Shown here: positions 1-9,403 of the stretch, piece after piece | Layout: each line of letters begins with the position of its first letter | Numbering within the stretch: the stretch's first letter is position 1 | NCBI GenBank assembly: GCA_024277725.1 | Contig: JAJRUP010000231.1 | Span: 1-34,321, forward strand | Length of the DNA stretch: 34,321 bases | Source: a bacterium | Lineage (GTDB): Bacteria; CG2-30-53-67 | Direction: 5' to 3' | Translations under genes and position numbers: made by a program | Notes under the pieces: generated by a model | The model's input: only the letters and a program-made list of their open reading frames with translations | What the model was told of the DNA's origin: nothing | Database searches by the model: none

Positions 1-23
1 AGTCACCAAACGCCTTTTTACGA

Positions 24-50
24 GGCGGGGGAGGAGATTCCTCCCCCGCC
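24..50. repeat. Perfect 12-bp inverted repeat GGCGGGGGAGGA-gat-TCCTCCCCCGCC
   Basis: Arms are exact reverse complements; no downstream T-run. Confidence 0.7.
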
Positions 51-200
51 ATTTGAAGTAAATTCAAATGGTTCCACCCCCACCCCAGGCCGGGGCTTAC
101 CCGCCCTCGGCCTGTTGATGACTTCTTACGAAGCCATCATAGTTAGCAACAACGAGAAAAATAAAAGTCTGACATCACCCCCCCATGATGTCATTCAAAA

Positions 201-234
201 AAGGCGTCCCGAAGTCACAGGACGCCTTTTTATT
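201..234 (+). terminator. Rho-independent terminator
   Basis: AAGGCGTCC / GGACGCCTT stem followed by a T-rich tract. Confidence 0.75.
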
Positions 235-599
235 TATTTTCGCATGCTTTGAAAGATTCTGTAGAGTAACGCTTCAAGAAGAAACCTCATTCCCTCAAAA
301 AACGGAATGTCCAGTAACTATAAGTAACTCCAAGCAAAATCAACTCTTTTCAAAATATTCTCCCTTGATGCGTTCCATTTCGGTCAAAAATAATGTTTGA
401 TAATATGAAGGAATAATGATAAGCTTTGTCTGAATTTTGACGTCTTTGTTCTTGTGAAAAACCATCGAGGGTTTCGCCGGTGTCATTTTGTAACCATTTT
501 GCAGCACCATGATCCTGCTTTTTTCGAAAGTACAGGTTTTTACGCTGTAGGAAAAAAATCGCCTAATAAGTGAAAAGTTTTTCCTTTTTTCTGTAAATT

Positions 600-627
600 T
601 TTACACACTGGAACATAACGGTACAAT
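600..627 (+). promoter_or_regulatory. Candidate sigma-70 promoter upstream of the 932-3121 gene
   Basis: TTTACA (600-605), 16-bp spacer, TACAAT (622-627). Confidence 0.45.
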
Positions 628-746
628 AGGGGATCACGGAGCAGGCAGGAATCCGAGAGAAGATTATCCGCATAACCCCTTGTTTTGTAAAGGTTGCCTT
701 CCGGCCTGGAGAAGATCAGGTGCTGTAAAGGCTAAAGGTGCCACCT

Positions 747-763
747 TTGGCACGGCTTTTGCA
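747..763 (+). promoter_or_regulatory. Candidate sigma-54 (-24/-12) promoter
   Basis: TTGGCACGGCTTTTGCA matches YTGGCACGRNNNTTGCW, with GG-N10-GC spacing. Confidence 0.75.
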
Positions 764-774
764 GATCCATTGCT

Positions 775-865
775 TAGCACCCTGCTCGTAAACACGGTGA
801 CGCACTAAAAGGGCATGCCTGAACATCGCACGCAGACTGGCCACCGCATTTACGAACAGAACCAC
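775..865. repeat. Dispersed imperfect-palindrome repeat, copy A
   Basis: Arms CTGCTCGTAAACACGGTG and, inverted, CTGTTCGTAAATGCGGTG; core shared with copies B-E. Confidence 0.7.
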
Positions 866-931
866 TTGGGACGTCCGGTTCCCTGTAGATGAACTGCGGG
901 TTTGCAACGTCCCGGGTGACAGGAACACAAA

Positions 932-3121
932 ATGGGGAAAAAAAGAATGTCTGACTCCAGACAATTTATCAAAGATCCGACTGCCCGGAAATACATGCTC
1001 GACATCTACCCGGATATCAGTCAGGACTTCGCCTCAAGAAAATTCCAGGAAATCAACATCCTGTTGAAGGCGGGTATGATTTCCAACCTGAACATGGAGT
1101 TCAAGGTCTCCCTCCATGTTCTCTGCGATCTGATCAGTGAAATGATCTCCTACGACCGGGCACTGCTCTACCTGCGAAATAACGATCTCGATATGGTCAC
1201 GCCCTTCATCGTTCGCGGGTTTCCGAAGAAAATCGCCGAGCCCCTGCAACAGGGAAATCTCTTCGCCGAATGGTGTATGCAAAGCGGGAAGACCTTCTTC
1301 ATCCCCTTCAGCAACGATAAAAAAGTAAGCCGGGATCTTGCCTATGCAGATGCCGCCTCGCTGATCTCCGTGCCGATCTATGAAAGCAACAACATCATCG
1401 GTACCCTGCAGATCTTCAGCAATAAGGCGAACTTCTTTTCCGAAGACGATGCCAAGCTTCTCTGGCTTCTCATGATTCAGTCGGAGGCACTCTTCCGGAA
1501 TTATGAAGCCAACGGTCAGGAGGATGCCGCCTCCCTCCTGCACAGCCTTCCGGGCCAGGCAAATCTCTCACAGTTCCATGAACAGTTGGAACGGGAGATC
1601 GGGAGGGCGAAACGCAGGAAAAACCCCATGTCCCTCCTATTGATTGAGATGGACCGCTGGAACGAATACAACCAGCAATATGGACACCTCAAGGGCGAAC
1701 AGACACTGAATGAAATCAGCTCCATCCTCATGAATCAGATCCGGCAGATCGATACCGTCTGCCGTTACGGCGAAGACCGTTTTGCCCTGATCCTGACGGA
1801 AACCGACCGGAAAGGCGGGTTGGTTTTTGCCGACCGGCTGCGGGAAACAATCAGCCGCCACCTCTTTCAGAATGAAAGGGGCGAACGGTCCATACGGATC
1901 ACCATCAGTGCCGGACTGGTCACCTTTCCCTTTGATGCCCAAGAGAAACTGGCCCTGATTCATTCCATGGAGCAGGCCCTGCGCAGCGCCAAGGAACAGG
2001 GGGGAAATCAAGTCACCCAATACCCGCAACAGGATCCTCTCGCAACGGAGTCCGAAACGCTGACGCAACAGCTCGATCTAAACCGGGTCACTCGCACTAT
2101 TCATTCCGTTTTCAACATGGAGCGACTGATCGAACTGATCGTGGAGATCGCCATGGAGGCTCTGCATGCGGAGAAAGGTTCCCTTCTCCTTGCGGACCCC
2201 GAAGCCGACCAGTTTGTGATCAAGGCCGCCTGCGGTTTCGGCAAGTACACCGACTTGATCAAGAATACGCGGGTCCCTGCGGACAAAACGGTAACCGGTT
2301 GGGTTGCCGCAGGAAAGAAGCCCGTGGTTTCAGAAAATATCGAAACCATCCCCGAAGTTCACAAGAATCTTTACAAAGACTACAAGAACGACTCCTTTCT
2401 GTCGATCCCGCTATTAGCCGGCGAGAAAACCTTGGGAGTGATTCACATCTCAAACAAAGCCGACGGAGGAGCCTTCACGGAAAAGGACTTGCAACAAATC
2501 CTCCCCTTAAGCGGTCACCTGGCGAATTTTCTTCAGGAAGGCCTCCGTTTCGAGGAGATTCAATACAGTTTCTCCAAAACGGCGCTCGCTTCGCTGGCCA
2601 TGGTGCTGGAGGCCAAGGATTCCTTCCATAACGGCCATTCGGAGCGTGTTGCCCGGTACACGGAAGAACTTGCAAAACGGATGAAACTGACAAAAGCGGA
2701 GATCGAAAAACTCACGCTCTCTGCCCGACTCCATGATATCGTAAAGATCGCTATCCGGAGTGAACTGTACAATAAAAAAGGGAAGCTCTCCGAAGAGGAG
2801 ACCGCCATCATCCGGCGTCACCCCTTCTTCAGCTGGAAGATCTTAGACGCCCTTGCGACGGAGGAAGAAGAAGTAAAAAATACGATTCTGCAGCATCATG
2901 AGAAGTTGAACGGCTCCGGATACCCCTATGGTCTGGTGGGAGATCAGATTCCCCTGCCGTCCCGTATTCTTTGCGTCGCCGACACCTTTGTCTCCATGAC
3001 CTCTAACCGGGCATGGAGAAAACCCTTCACCCGGGATGCCGCCTTGAAAGAAATGCAGAGCCTCGCCAACATCCATTTTGATCCGCAGGTCTTGCAGAAA
3101 CTGTCCGAGATTGTCCAATAA
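932..3121 (+). CDS. GAF - degenerate GGDEF - GAF - HD-GYP signalling protein
   Basis: 729 aa; GGDEF position reads CRYGEDRFALIL; HD-GYP motifs LHDIVK, HHEKLNGSGYP. Confidence 0.85.
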   Translation: MGKKRMSDSRQFIKDPTARKYMLDIYPDISQDFASRKFQEINILLKAGMISNLNMEFKVSLHVLCDLISEMISYDRALLYLRNNDLDMVTPFIVRGFPKKIAEPLQQGNLFAEWCMQSGKTFFIPFSNDKKVSRDLAYADAASLISVPIYESNNIIGTLQIFSNKANFFSEDDAKLLWLLMIQSEALFRNYEANGQEDAASLLHSLPGQANLSQFHEQLEREIGRAKRRKNPMSLLLIEMDRWNEYNQQYGHLKGEQTLNEISSILMNQIRQIDTVCRYGEDRFALILTETDRKGGLVFADRLRETISRHLFQNERGERSIRITISAGLVTFPFDAQEKLALIHSMEQALRSAKEQGGNQVTQYPQQDPLATESETLTQQLDLNRVTRTIHSVFNMERLIELIVEIAMEALHAEKGSLLLADPEADQFVIKAACGFGKYTDLIKNTRVPADKTVTGWVAAGKKPVVSENIETIPEVHKNLYKDYKNDSFLSIPLLAGEKTLGVIHISNKADGGAFTEKDLQQILPLSGHLANFLQEGLRFEEIQYSFSKTALASLAMVLEAKDSFHNGHSERVARYTEELAKRMKLTKAEIEKLTLSARLHDIVKIAIRSELYNKKGKLSEEETAIIRRHPFFSWKILDALATEEEEVKNTILQHHEKLNGSGYPYGLVGDQIPLPSRILCVADTFVSMTSNRAWRKPFTRDAALKEMQSLANIHFDPQVLQKLSEIVQ

Positions 3122-3191
3122 ACCGTAAACAATCAAGCCCGAAGGCGTTTGTTTAAGTGAACACTTCCGGTTGAGCCGATCATGACTCCGG

Positions 3192-3215
3192 CCCAGTCCG
3201 TAGGACCGGGTTTTT
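3192..3215 (+). terminator. Rho-independent terminator
   Basis: CCCAGTCC-gta-GGACCGGG stem (one A.C mismatch) followed by TTTTT. Confidence 0.6.
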
Positions 3216-3316
3216 AAAGTCCGAATAAAAGGCGAGCCTGAAAATCTTGCGGGTCAATCGGTAGGCTTCTTGGGGCAGTCTTTGGGATCCCCCGACGGGG
3301 GAACTCTCTTCATACT

Positions 3317-3397
3317 TCACCCGCCTCCCTTGTAGGAGAGGAGGCCGAGCAAGGCGATAAAAACAGTCAGGATCACCCAGACCCAGATTTCATTCAT
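3317..3397 (-). CDS. Putative 26-aa single-pass membrane microprotein (below ORF-track cutoff)
   Basis: MNEIWVWVILTVFIALLGLLSYKGGG*; AGGAG with 7-nt spacing to ATG; just downstream of the FmdB-like gene on the same strand. Confidence 0.6.
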   Translation of the reverse strand: MNEIWVWVILTVFIALLGLLSYKGGG

Positions 3398-3432
3398 TCG
3401 TTCACTCCTGCCGACGGCAGGGATCAACTCCC

Positions 3433-3651
3433 TCAGGTAAAACCACCCCGGGGGACACAACCGTCCCCTCCAGGGTTTCCTCCATGACCACACGCGCCTT
3501 GAACCGTCGAGGCCGACATCAGTTTCTTACAGTCCTTCTCACCGCATTTCGGACACTGCACCCCGTCGGCCGAGGCACCCAGTTTCTGGAGAACCTCAAA
3601 AATCTCACCACATCCGGAACAGGAATATTCGTAAAAAGGCATGGACGACAA
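3433..3651 (-). CDS. FmdB-type zinc ribbon protein
   Basis: MPFYEYSCSGCGEIFEVLQ...CPKCGEKDCKKLMS, two CxxC pairs. Confidence 0.85.
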   Translation of the reverse strand: MSSMPFYEYSCSGCGEIFEVLQKLGASADGVQCPKCGEKDCKKLMSASTVQGACGHGGNPGGDGCVPRGGFT

Positions 3652-3800
3652 ATTCCTTTCATCAATGACGCTGAATCACTCTCCTTCCAGATAGTTTAAA
3701 TATATTTGAGAAACCAGGGAGAGTCAAGAAACATTTTCTTTTACCCAAAGCATATTTTAGGGTAATATAAAAACAAACTTTAGCTTAAATCGAGGGTGCC

Positions 3801-4703
3801 ATGATCGACTCGACGATCCACATTTTTTACAAGGCAGCACAAAAACTGAATTTTTCCGAAGTCGCACAGGAGATGTACCTGACACAACCGGCCGTCACCT
3901 TCCAGATTAAGAAACTGGAAAACCACCTCGGGACAACTCTTTTTTACCGTGAAAAAAACCGTGTCGCCCTCACCGAAGCAGGAGAGGTTCTCTATCAGCA
4001 TGCGAAGAAGATCCTGGCCTGCTATGAGGAGGCGGAAAGAGAAGTCGGGAAAATCAGCGGTATCGTACAGGGACGCATCCTCATCGGTGCCAGCACCACC
4101 ATGGGAGAGTATATCCTGCCCCGCCTCCTGGGGCAGTTGAAGGAACGATATCCCCGTCTGGAACCGCTGCTCATGATCGGGAATTCCGACCGGATCTTAA
4201 ACGATGTCGTCCGTCGAACCCTCGACGTCGGGATCCTGGCCGAGGAAGTGCTCCACCGGGAATTGCACCAGGAGAAGATTCTGGAAGACGAACTGGTCCT
4301 CATCGCCTCGCCGGCCCACCCCATTGCACGGAAAAAATGGGTCACACCGGAGGACTTGCGCCGTTATCCCTTTATTGCACGGGAAAAGGGTTCCGGTACA
4401 CGAAAAGAGACGGAGATCGGCTTGGAGAAAGCAGGGATCAACCCACGTGAACTCAGCATTTCCATGTGGCTTGGAAGCGGAGAAGCCGTAAAGGGGGCTG
4501 TGGAGGCCAACCTGGGAATCGCCATCCTCTCCCGATGGGCCATACAGAAAGAGATGCGTTTAGGCACTCTTCAGATCGTTCCAATCAAGAACGTCCAACT
4601 TGTGAGGGATTTCAAGCTGATCCACTACAAGAAGAAACCTCTCTCCCTCGCTCTGGAACATATGATCGATTTCCTGAGAAACTACGACTGGAAAACGCTT
4701 TAA
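3801..4703 (+). CDS. LysR family transcriptional regulator
   Basis: 300 aa; N-terminal wHTH (KLNFSEVAQEMYLTQPAVTFQIKKLE) and LysR substrate-binding domain. Confidence 0.9.
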   Translation: MIDSTIHIFYKAAQKLNFSEVAQEMYLTQPAVTFQIKKLENHLGTTLFYREKNRVALTEAGEVLYQHAKKILACYEEAEREVGKISGIVQGRILIGASTTMGEYILPRLLGQLKERYPRLEPLLMIGNSDRILNDVVRRTLDVGILAEEVLHRELHQEKILEDELVLIASPAHPIARKKWVTPEDLRRYPFIAREKGSGTRKETEIGLEKAGINPRELSISMWLGSGEAVKGAVEANLGIAILSRWAIQKEMRLGTLQIVPIKNVQLVRDFKLIHYKKKPLSLALEHMIDFLRNYDWKTL

Positions 4704-4735
4704 GCCGGTCCCCTCAAACGGCCGTACAGGCTGCA

Positions 4736-7225
4736 TCATTTCCCCGATCTCTTTTTGACTGTTTTTTTCCGAACCGCCTTTTTCTTTGCCCCTTTTTTCG
4801 CCGGGACGGCTTTTTTCCGGACCGCCGTCTTCCGGGACGTGCTCTTCTTGCGACCCTTTCCGGCCGGCAGCAGAGCAATGTCGAGCACCTCATCCATCCG
4901 TTCAACGGGAATGAATTCAAGGTTCTTTTTCACTTTGGGCGGTAGCTCCAGGAGATCCTTTTCGTTTTTCTTCGGGATAATGACCTGTCGAATCCCGGCC
5001 CGAAGAGCAGCCATCGACTTCTCCCGGAGCCCCCCGATCGGAAGCACCCTTCCCCGAAGGGTGACTTCCCCCGTCATGGCCAGACTCTTCTTGATGATCC
5101 GGTCGGTGAAAACCGAGGCCAGTGCCGTTGCCATGGTAATCCCCGCCGAAGGTCCATCCTTGGGGATGGCGCCCGCCGGCACATGGACATGGATATCATT
5201 CTGGGCAAACGTCGACTCCTTGATGCCGAGCTTATGGGAACGGGAACGGATAAAACTCATCGCCGCCTGGGCGGATTCCTTCATGACGTCTCCGAGCTGC
5301 CCCGTCAGGACAAGTCCTCCCTTCCCCTTCATCTTGGTCGCCTCGATGAAGATCAGGTCCCCACCACTCTGGGTCCAGGCCAAACCGGTGGCAACACCGA
5401 CCTGGTTGTCTTCCAACTCTACTTCCGGAAGGAACTTGGGGGGCCCGAGGAACTTGTGCAGGTTGTTTGTGGTCACCAGATATTTTCTGTCCTTCCCCTC
5501 GGCAACCTGCCGTGCAACCTTTCTGCAGAGTCTGGCAATCTCCCGCTCCACGTTCCGAAGCCCCGCCTCCTGCGTGTAATGGGTAATCAAATCGAGAATC
5601 GCCGGATCGGGAATCGACAGGATTTTCTCCGTTATGCCATGCTCCTCCAACTGACGGGGAAGGAGGTACTGCCGCGCAATCTTCAGTTTTTCTTCATGGG
5701 TGTAACCGGGAAGGTACAAAACCTCCATACGGTCCCGCAAGGCCGAGGGAATCGGGTCAAGCAGGTTCGCCGTCGTAATAAACATCACGTTGGAAAGATC
5801 AAAGGGCACATTCAGATAATGATCCGAGAAGGAGTTATTCTGTTCCGGGTCCAGGACCTCCAGTAACGCCGAGGAGGGATCTCCCCGAAAATCGGAACCG
5901 AGTTTGTCGATCTCATCCATCATAAAGACCGGGTTGTGTGTCCCCGCCTGTTTGATCCCCTGGATGACTCGCCCCGGAAGGGCACCCACGTAGGTCCGTC
6001 GGTGTCCGCGGATCTCCGCCTCATCCCGGACACCGCCAAGGGAAATCCGGACGAATTTCCGTCCCAGGGCGCGCGCAATGGAACGCCCCAGGGAGGTTTT
6101 CCCGACACCGGGAGGGCCGACAAAACAGAGAATCGGTCCCTTCATCTTTTTCTTGAGTTTTCGGACACTCAGATATTCGAGAATACGGTCCTTCACCTTC
6201 TCCAGATCGTAATGGTCCTCGTCAAGGATGGACCGGGCCTTGGGAATGTCCAGGACATCCCGGGTGGTTTTGCTCCAGGGCATATCGATAAGCCATTCCA
6301 GATAGGTCCGCACCGTAGAGGCCTCCGCAGAATCGGGATGCATCTTCTCCAAACGGCGAAGCTGTTTTTCCGCTTCCGGAAGAACCTTGGCGGGCATTTT
6401 AGCCTTCTCGATCTTGCTGCGCAGTTCATTAATCTCTTCGGCCCGTTCATCTACCTCGCCCAGTTCCTTCTGGATGGCCTTGAGCTGCTCCCGCAGAAAA
6501 TATTCCCGCTGGATCTTGTCCATCTCGCCCTTGGCCTCCGCCTGGATCTTCTGCTGCACCGAAAGGAGTTCAATCTCCTTGCTCAGATATTCGTTGACCT
6601 TCTGGAGCCGCTCCACCGAGTCGGTCAGTTCGAGAATCTCCTGGGCCTGGTCCACTTTCAGGCCGATATTGGAAGTAATCAGATCCGCCAGCCGACCCGG
6701 ATCATCGATGTTTTCGGCAATGATCAGAATGTCGGGCAGGATCATCTTCCCCAGGGAGACCATGTTTTCCAGCTGTTCCTTCACATTCCGGATCAGGGCC
6801 TCCACCTCAACCGTGACTTCCGGCAGGCCCCCTTCCTGAATCTTCTCAATAGCAACTTTGAAGAAGGGGCGGCTCGACAAAAACCTGGAGATCCGGGCCT
6901 TGGCCAGGCCCTGTACCAGGATCTTGATTCTTCCATCCGGAAGTTTCAGCATCCGCATGATCGTCGCCACCGTCCCGATGGAATGGATATCCTCTTGAGT
7001 CGGCTCCTCATCGTCAACTTTTTTTTGCGTGCTGAGGAGGATCAAGCGATCATGGGAGAGGGCTTCGTCGATGGCACGGATCGAAACCTCCCGTCCCACG
7101 AAAAGGGGGAGGATCATAAATGGAAAGACAACCACATCCCGGACCGGCAAAAGCGGTATCTCTTCGGGGATGGTAATCTCTTCTTCCTTCTCTTCTTTCG
7201 GATCGATGGTTTGCTCGTCGGACAT
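4736..7225 (-). CDS. lon: ATP-dependent protease Lon
   Basis: 829 aa; N-domain IPLLPVRDVVVFPFMILPL, Walker A GPPGVGKTS, catalytic PKDGPSAG; Lys/Arg-rich C-terminal tail. Confidence 0.97.
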   Translation of the reverse strand: MSDEQTIDPKEEKEEEITIPEEIPLLPVRDVVVFPFMILPLFVGREVSIRAIDEALSHDRLILLSTQKKVDDEEPTQEDIHSIGTVATIMRMLKLPDGRIKILVQGLAKARISRFLSSRPFFKVAIEKIQEGGLPEVTVEVEALIRNVKEQLENMVSLGKMILPDILIIAENIDDPGRLADLITSNIGLKVDQAQEILELTDSVERLQKVNEYLSKEIELLSVQQKIQAEAKGEMDKIQREYFLREQLKAIQKELGEVDERAEEINELRSKIEKAKMPAKVLPEAEKQLRRLEKMHPDSAEASTVRTYLEWLIDMPWSKTTRDVLDIPKARSILDEDHYDLEKVKDRILEYLSVRKLKKKMKGPILCFVGPPGVGKTSLGRSIARALGRKFVRISLGGVRDEAEIRGHRRTYVGALPGRVIQGIKQAGTHNPVFMMDEIDKLGSDFRGDPSSALLEVLDPEQNNSFSDHYLNVPFDLSNVMFITTANLLDPIPSALRDRMEVLYLPGYTHEEKLKIARQYLLPRQLEEHGITEKILSIPDPAILDLITHYTQEAGLRNVEREIARLCRKVARQVAEGKDRKYLVTTNNLHKFLGPPKFLPEVELEDNQVGVATGLAWTQSGGDLIFIEATKMKGKGGLVLTGQLGDVMKESAQAAMSFIRSRSHKLGIKESTFAQNDIHVHVPAGAIPKDGPSAGITMATALASVFTDRIIKKSLAMTGEVTLRGRVLPIGGLREKSMAALRAGIRQVIIPKKNEKDLLELPPKVKKNLEFIPVERMDEVLDIALLPAGKGRKKSTSRKTAVRKKAVPAKKGAKKKAVRKKTVKKRSGK

Positions 7226-7281
7226 CCATTTCCTCCTGAATGATTATTTCACAGGTACGTACTCACGGTTTTCGCCTTCCA

Positions 7282-8166
7282 TCAGAAGGCATCGAGGTCC
7301 AATCCCTTCAGATAATTCTTAAAAGCCGGCCCCAGCTCGGGATTTTTGAGACCCAGTTCCACCGTGGCCTCTAAAAAACCGATTTTGCTTCCGGCATCGT
7401 ATCGTTTCCCTTCAAAGATATAGCCGTAGACCGACTCCACCTCGGCCAGCCGCTGCAGGGCATTGGTTAACTGGATCTCCCCACCCACCCCCGTCTCCTG
7501 CCTTTCCAGAAATTCAAAGACCTTGGGGGTCAGAATATAGCGGCCGATAATCGCAAGATTGGAGGGCGCCTGCTCTTTGGGTGGCTTTTCCACCATCTCC
7601 CGGACCCGGTAGACCCCTTCGTCCACCTGTTCCCCACCGATCACCCCGTAAAGATGAATCTGATCCCGGGGAACCTCCTGCAGGGCCAGAACCGAGGAAC
7701 CATACTCCTCATAGACCTTCATCATCTGTCCCAGGGAAGGGACGGCGGCATCAATGATATCGTCTCCTAAAAGCACGGCAAAGGGTTCGTCCCCGATCAG
7801 GTCCCGGGCACAAAGAACGGCATGGCCCAACCCGAGCGGTTCCTTCTGGCGGACATAGACGAAATCAACCATGTTGGCAATCTCTTCAATCGTATGCAGC
7901 GCCTTGGTCTTCCCCTTCGACTCGAGATAGAACTCCAGTTCAACGTTCTTGTCAAAATGATCCTCAATCGCTCTTTTTCCGCGACCGGTGATCATAATAA
8001 TGTGCTCAATCCCGGAAGCCACGGCTTCTTCCACAACATACTGGATCATCGGTTTGTCGACAAGGGGAAGCATCTCCTTGGGAGAGGCCTTGGTGGCCGG
8101 GAGAAAACGAGTCCCCAATCCCGCTGCAGGAAAGATTGCCTTTCGTACCTTCTGAATCCGGGGCAT
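7282..8166 (-). CDS. galU: UTP-glucose-1-phosphate uridylyltransferase
   Basis: KAIFPAAGLGTRFLPATKASPKEMLPLVDKPMIQYVVEEA; start taken at MPRIQK rather than the ORF-track start 8217. Confidence 0.95.
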   Translation of the reverse strand: MPRIQKVRKAIFPAAGLGTRFLPATKASPKEMLPLVDKPMIQYVVEEAVASGIEHIIMITGRGKRAIEDHFDKNVELEFYLESKGKTKALHTIEEIANMVDFVYVRQKEPLGLGHAVLCARDLIGDEPFAVLLGDDIIDAAVPSLGQMMKVYEEYGSSVLALQEVPRDQIHLYGVIGGEQVDEGVYRVREMVEKPPKEQAPSNLAIIGRYILTPKVFEFLERQETGVGGEIQLTNALQRLAEVESVYGYIFEGKRYDAGSKIGFLEATVELGLKNPELGPAFKNYLKGLDLDAF

Positions 8167-8287
8167 CCTGATTCCTTTCAAAATATTCAAATCGGGGGGA
8201 AACAAAGAAAATTGCACGAATTATATAGAATGATCGACACAAGAGTCAAGCCAAGATTCGGCGTAACCCTGCAAGGAAACACCCTTT

Positions 8288-9313
8288 TTACCGAAAATGG
8301 TCATACCCCTGCGGCGAAAGCGGTTGTCGCCCCCCCTTCGGATCTTCCAGCCATACTCCCGCTCCTGCTGGAAGGATCTCTCCGATCCGGGTTACGGGGA
8401 CGGGAAGGGCGGCCCGCTCCAATGCGGACCGGACGCCGGCCGGTACCGTAAACAGAAGTTCGTAATCCTCCCCGCCCTGTAAAACGAAGGGGGCCGGTTC
8501 CCAGGCAAGAGCGGCGCAGGTCTCCTGAAAAGAGGTTGAGCAGGGCAGGTCATCAAAGCAGAGAAAAGCGCCGACACCGCTCGCCTCGCAGAGATGGGCA
8601 AGATCGGAAGAAATCCCGTCACTGAGGTCGATCATGGCAGTGGCCCATCCCCCTTTCAGTAGTTCCCTCCCCAATTCAAGACGCGGCTCGGGACGCCGTT
8701 GCCGCACCACCGGAAAGGCACGGTCGTCCCCGCCTTTCCCGGTTTTCAGCAATTGTAAACCGAGAGCGGCATCCCCCAGAGTCCCGCTGACAAAGAGCTG
8801 ATCGCCTGGCTGTGCCCCGCTCCGCAAGAGGGCTTTTCCCTTCTCCGCCTTCCCCAGCAGGATGACATCCAGGACGATCCCTTTCTCCGACCGGGAGAGG
8901 TCGCCGCCTGCAATGGTCACCTGATAGGTCTCTGCGGTTTGGCAGATTCCTTCCAGAATCCTTTCGCCTTCCCCCGGGGGGGTGGAAGGAGGGAGAGCAA
9001 GGCTGATAAAGGCATATTCCGGCGTTCCCCCCATGGCGGCGATATCGCTGAGACTGACCCGGAGGCCTTTGGCTCCGATCTGCGGAAGGGAAAACCAGCA
9101 CCGATCAAAATGGACCCCTTCCGCAAGGAGGTCCGTCGTTACCAGGAGGTCCTGATCCGGCCCGCAGGAGATCACGGCACAGTCATCCCCGATACCGGTC
9201 TGCAGCCCTCCGGAAAACCGCCGTACCCTCCCTTGCAACCGGCGGAGCAAATCGAATTCAGACAATCGATCCGTACCCAATCTCTTCTTCCTCCCTGCCG
9301 CACGCAGGAACAC
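8288..9313 (-). CDS. thiL: Thiamine-monophosphate kinase
   Basis: FDLLRRLQG...GIGDDCAV...VTTDLLAEGVHFD...SDIAAMGG. Confidence 0.92.
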   Translation of the reverse strand: MFLRAAGRKKRLGTDRLSEFDLLRRLQGRVRRFSGGLQTGIGDDCAVISCGPDQDLLVTTDLLAEGVHFDRCWFSLPQIGAKGLRVSLSDIAAMGGTPEYAFISLALPPSTPPGEGERILEGICQTAETYQVTIAGGDLSRSEKGIVLDVILLGKAEKGKALLRSGAQPGDQLFVSGTLGDAALGLQLLKTGKGGDDRAFPVVRQRRPEPRLELGRELLKGGWATAMIDLSDGISSDLAHLCEASGVGAFLCFDDLPCSTSFQETCAALAWEPAPFVLQGGEDYELLFTVPAGVRSALERAALPVPVTRIGEILPAGAGVWLEDPKGGRQPLSPQGYDHFR

Positions 9314-9403
9314 CGGAATCTTTCCACGATTTTCTCAAAGGAAATAAGGAATGAAAATGAAGACCGTCAGAAGGTTCCGTCCAACATTTTCGCCGGGAAG
9401 CCG

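Noticed and set aside
716-964. 82-aa minus-strand ORF containing VVLFVNAVASLRA
   Set aside because: The translation comes from repeat copy A; similar peptides appear from copies B and C. This is translated repeat DNA, not a gene.
5936-7243. 435-aa plus-strand ORF
   Set aside because: Antisense to lon; no recognisable domain, so treated as a shadow ORF.
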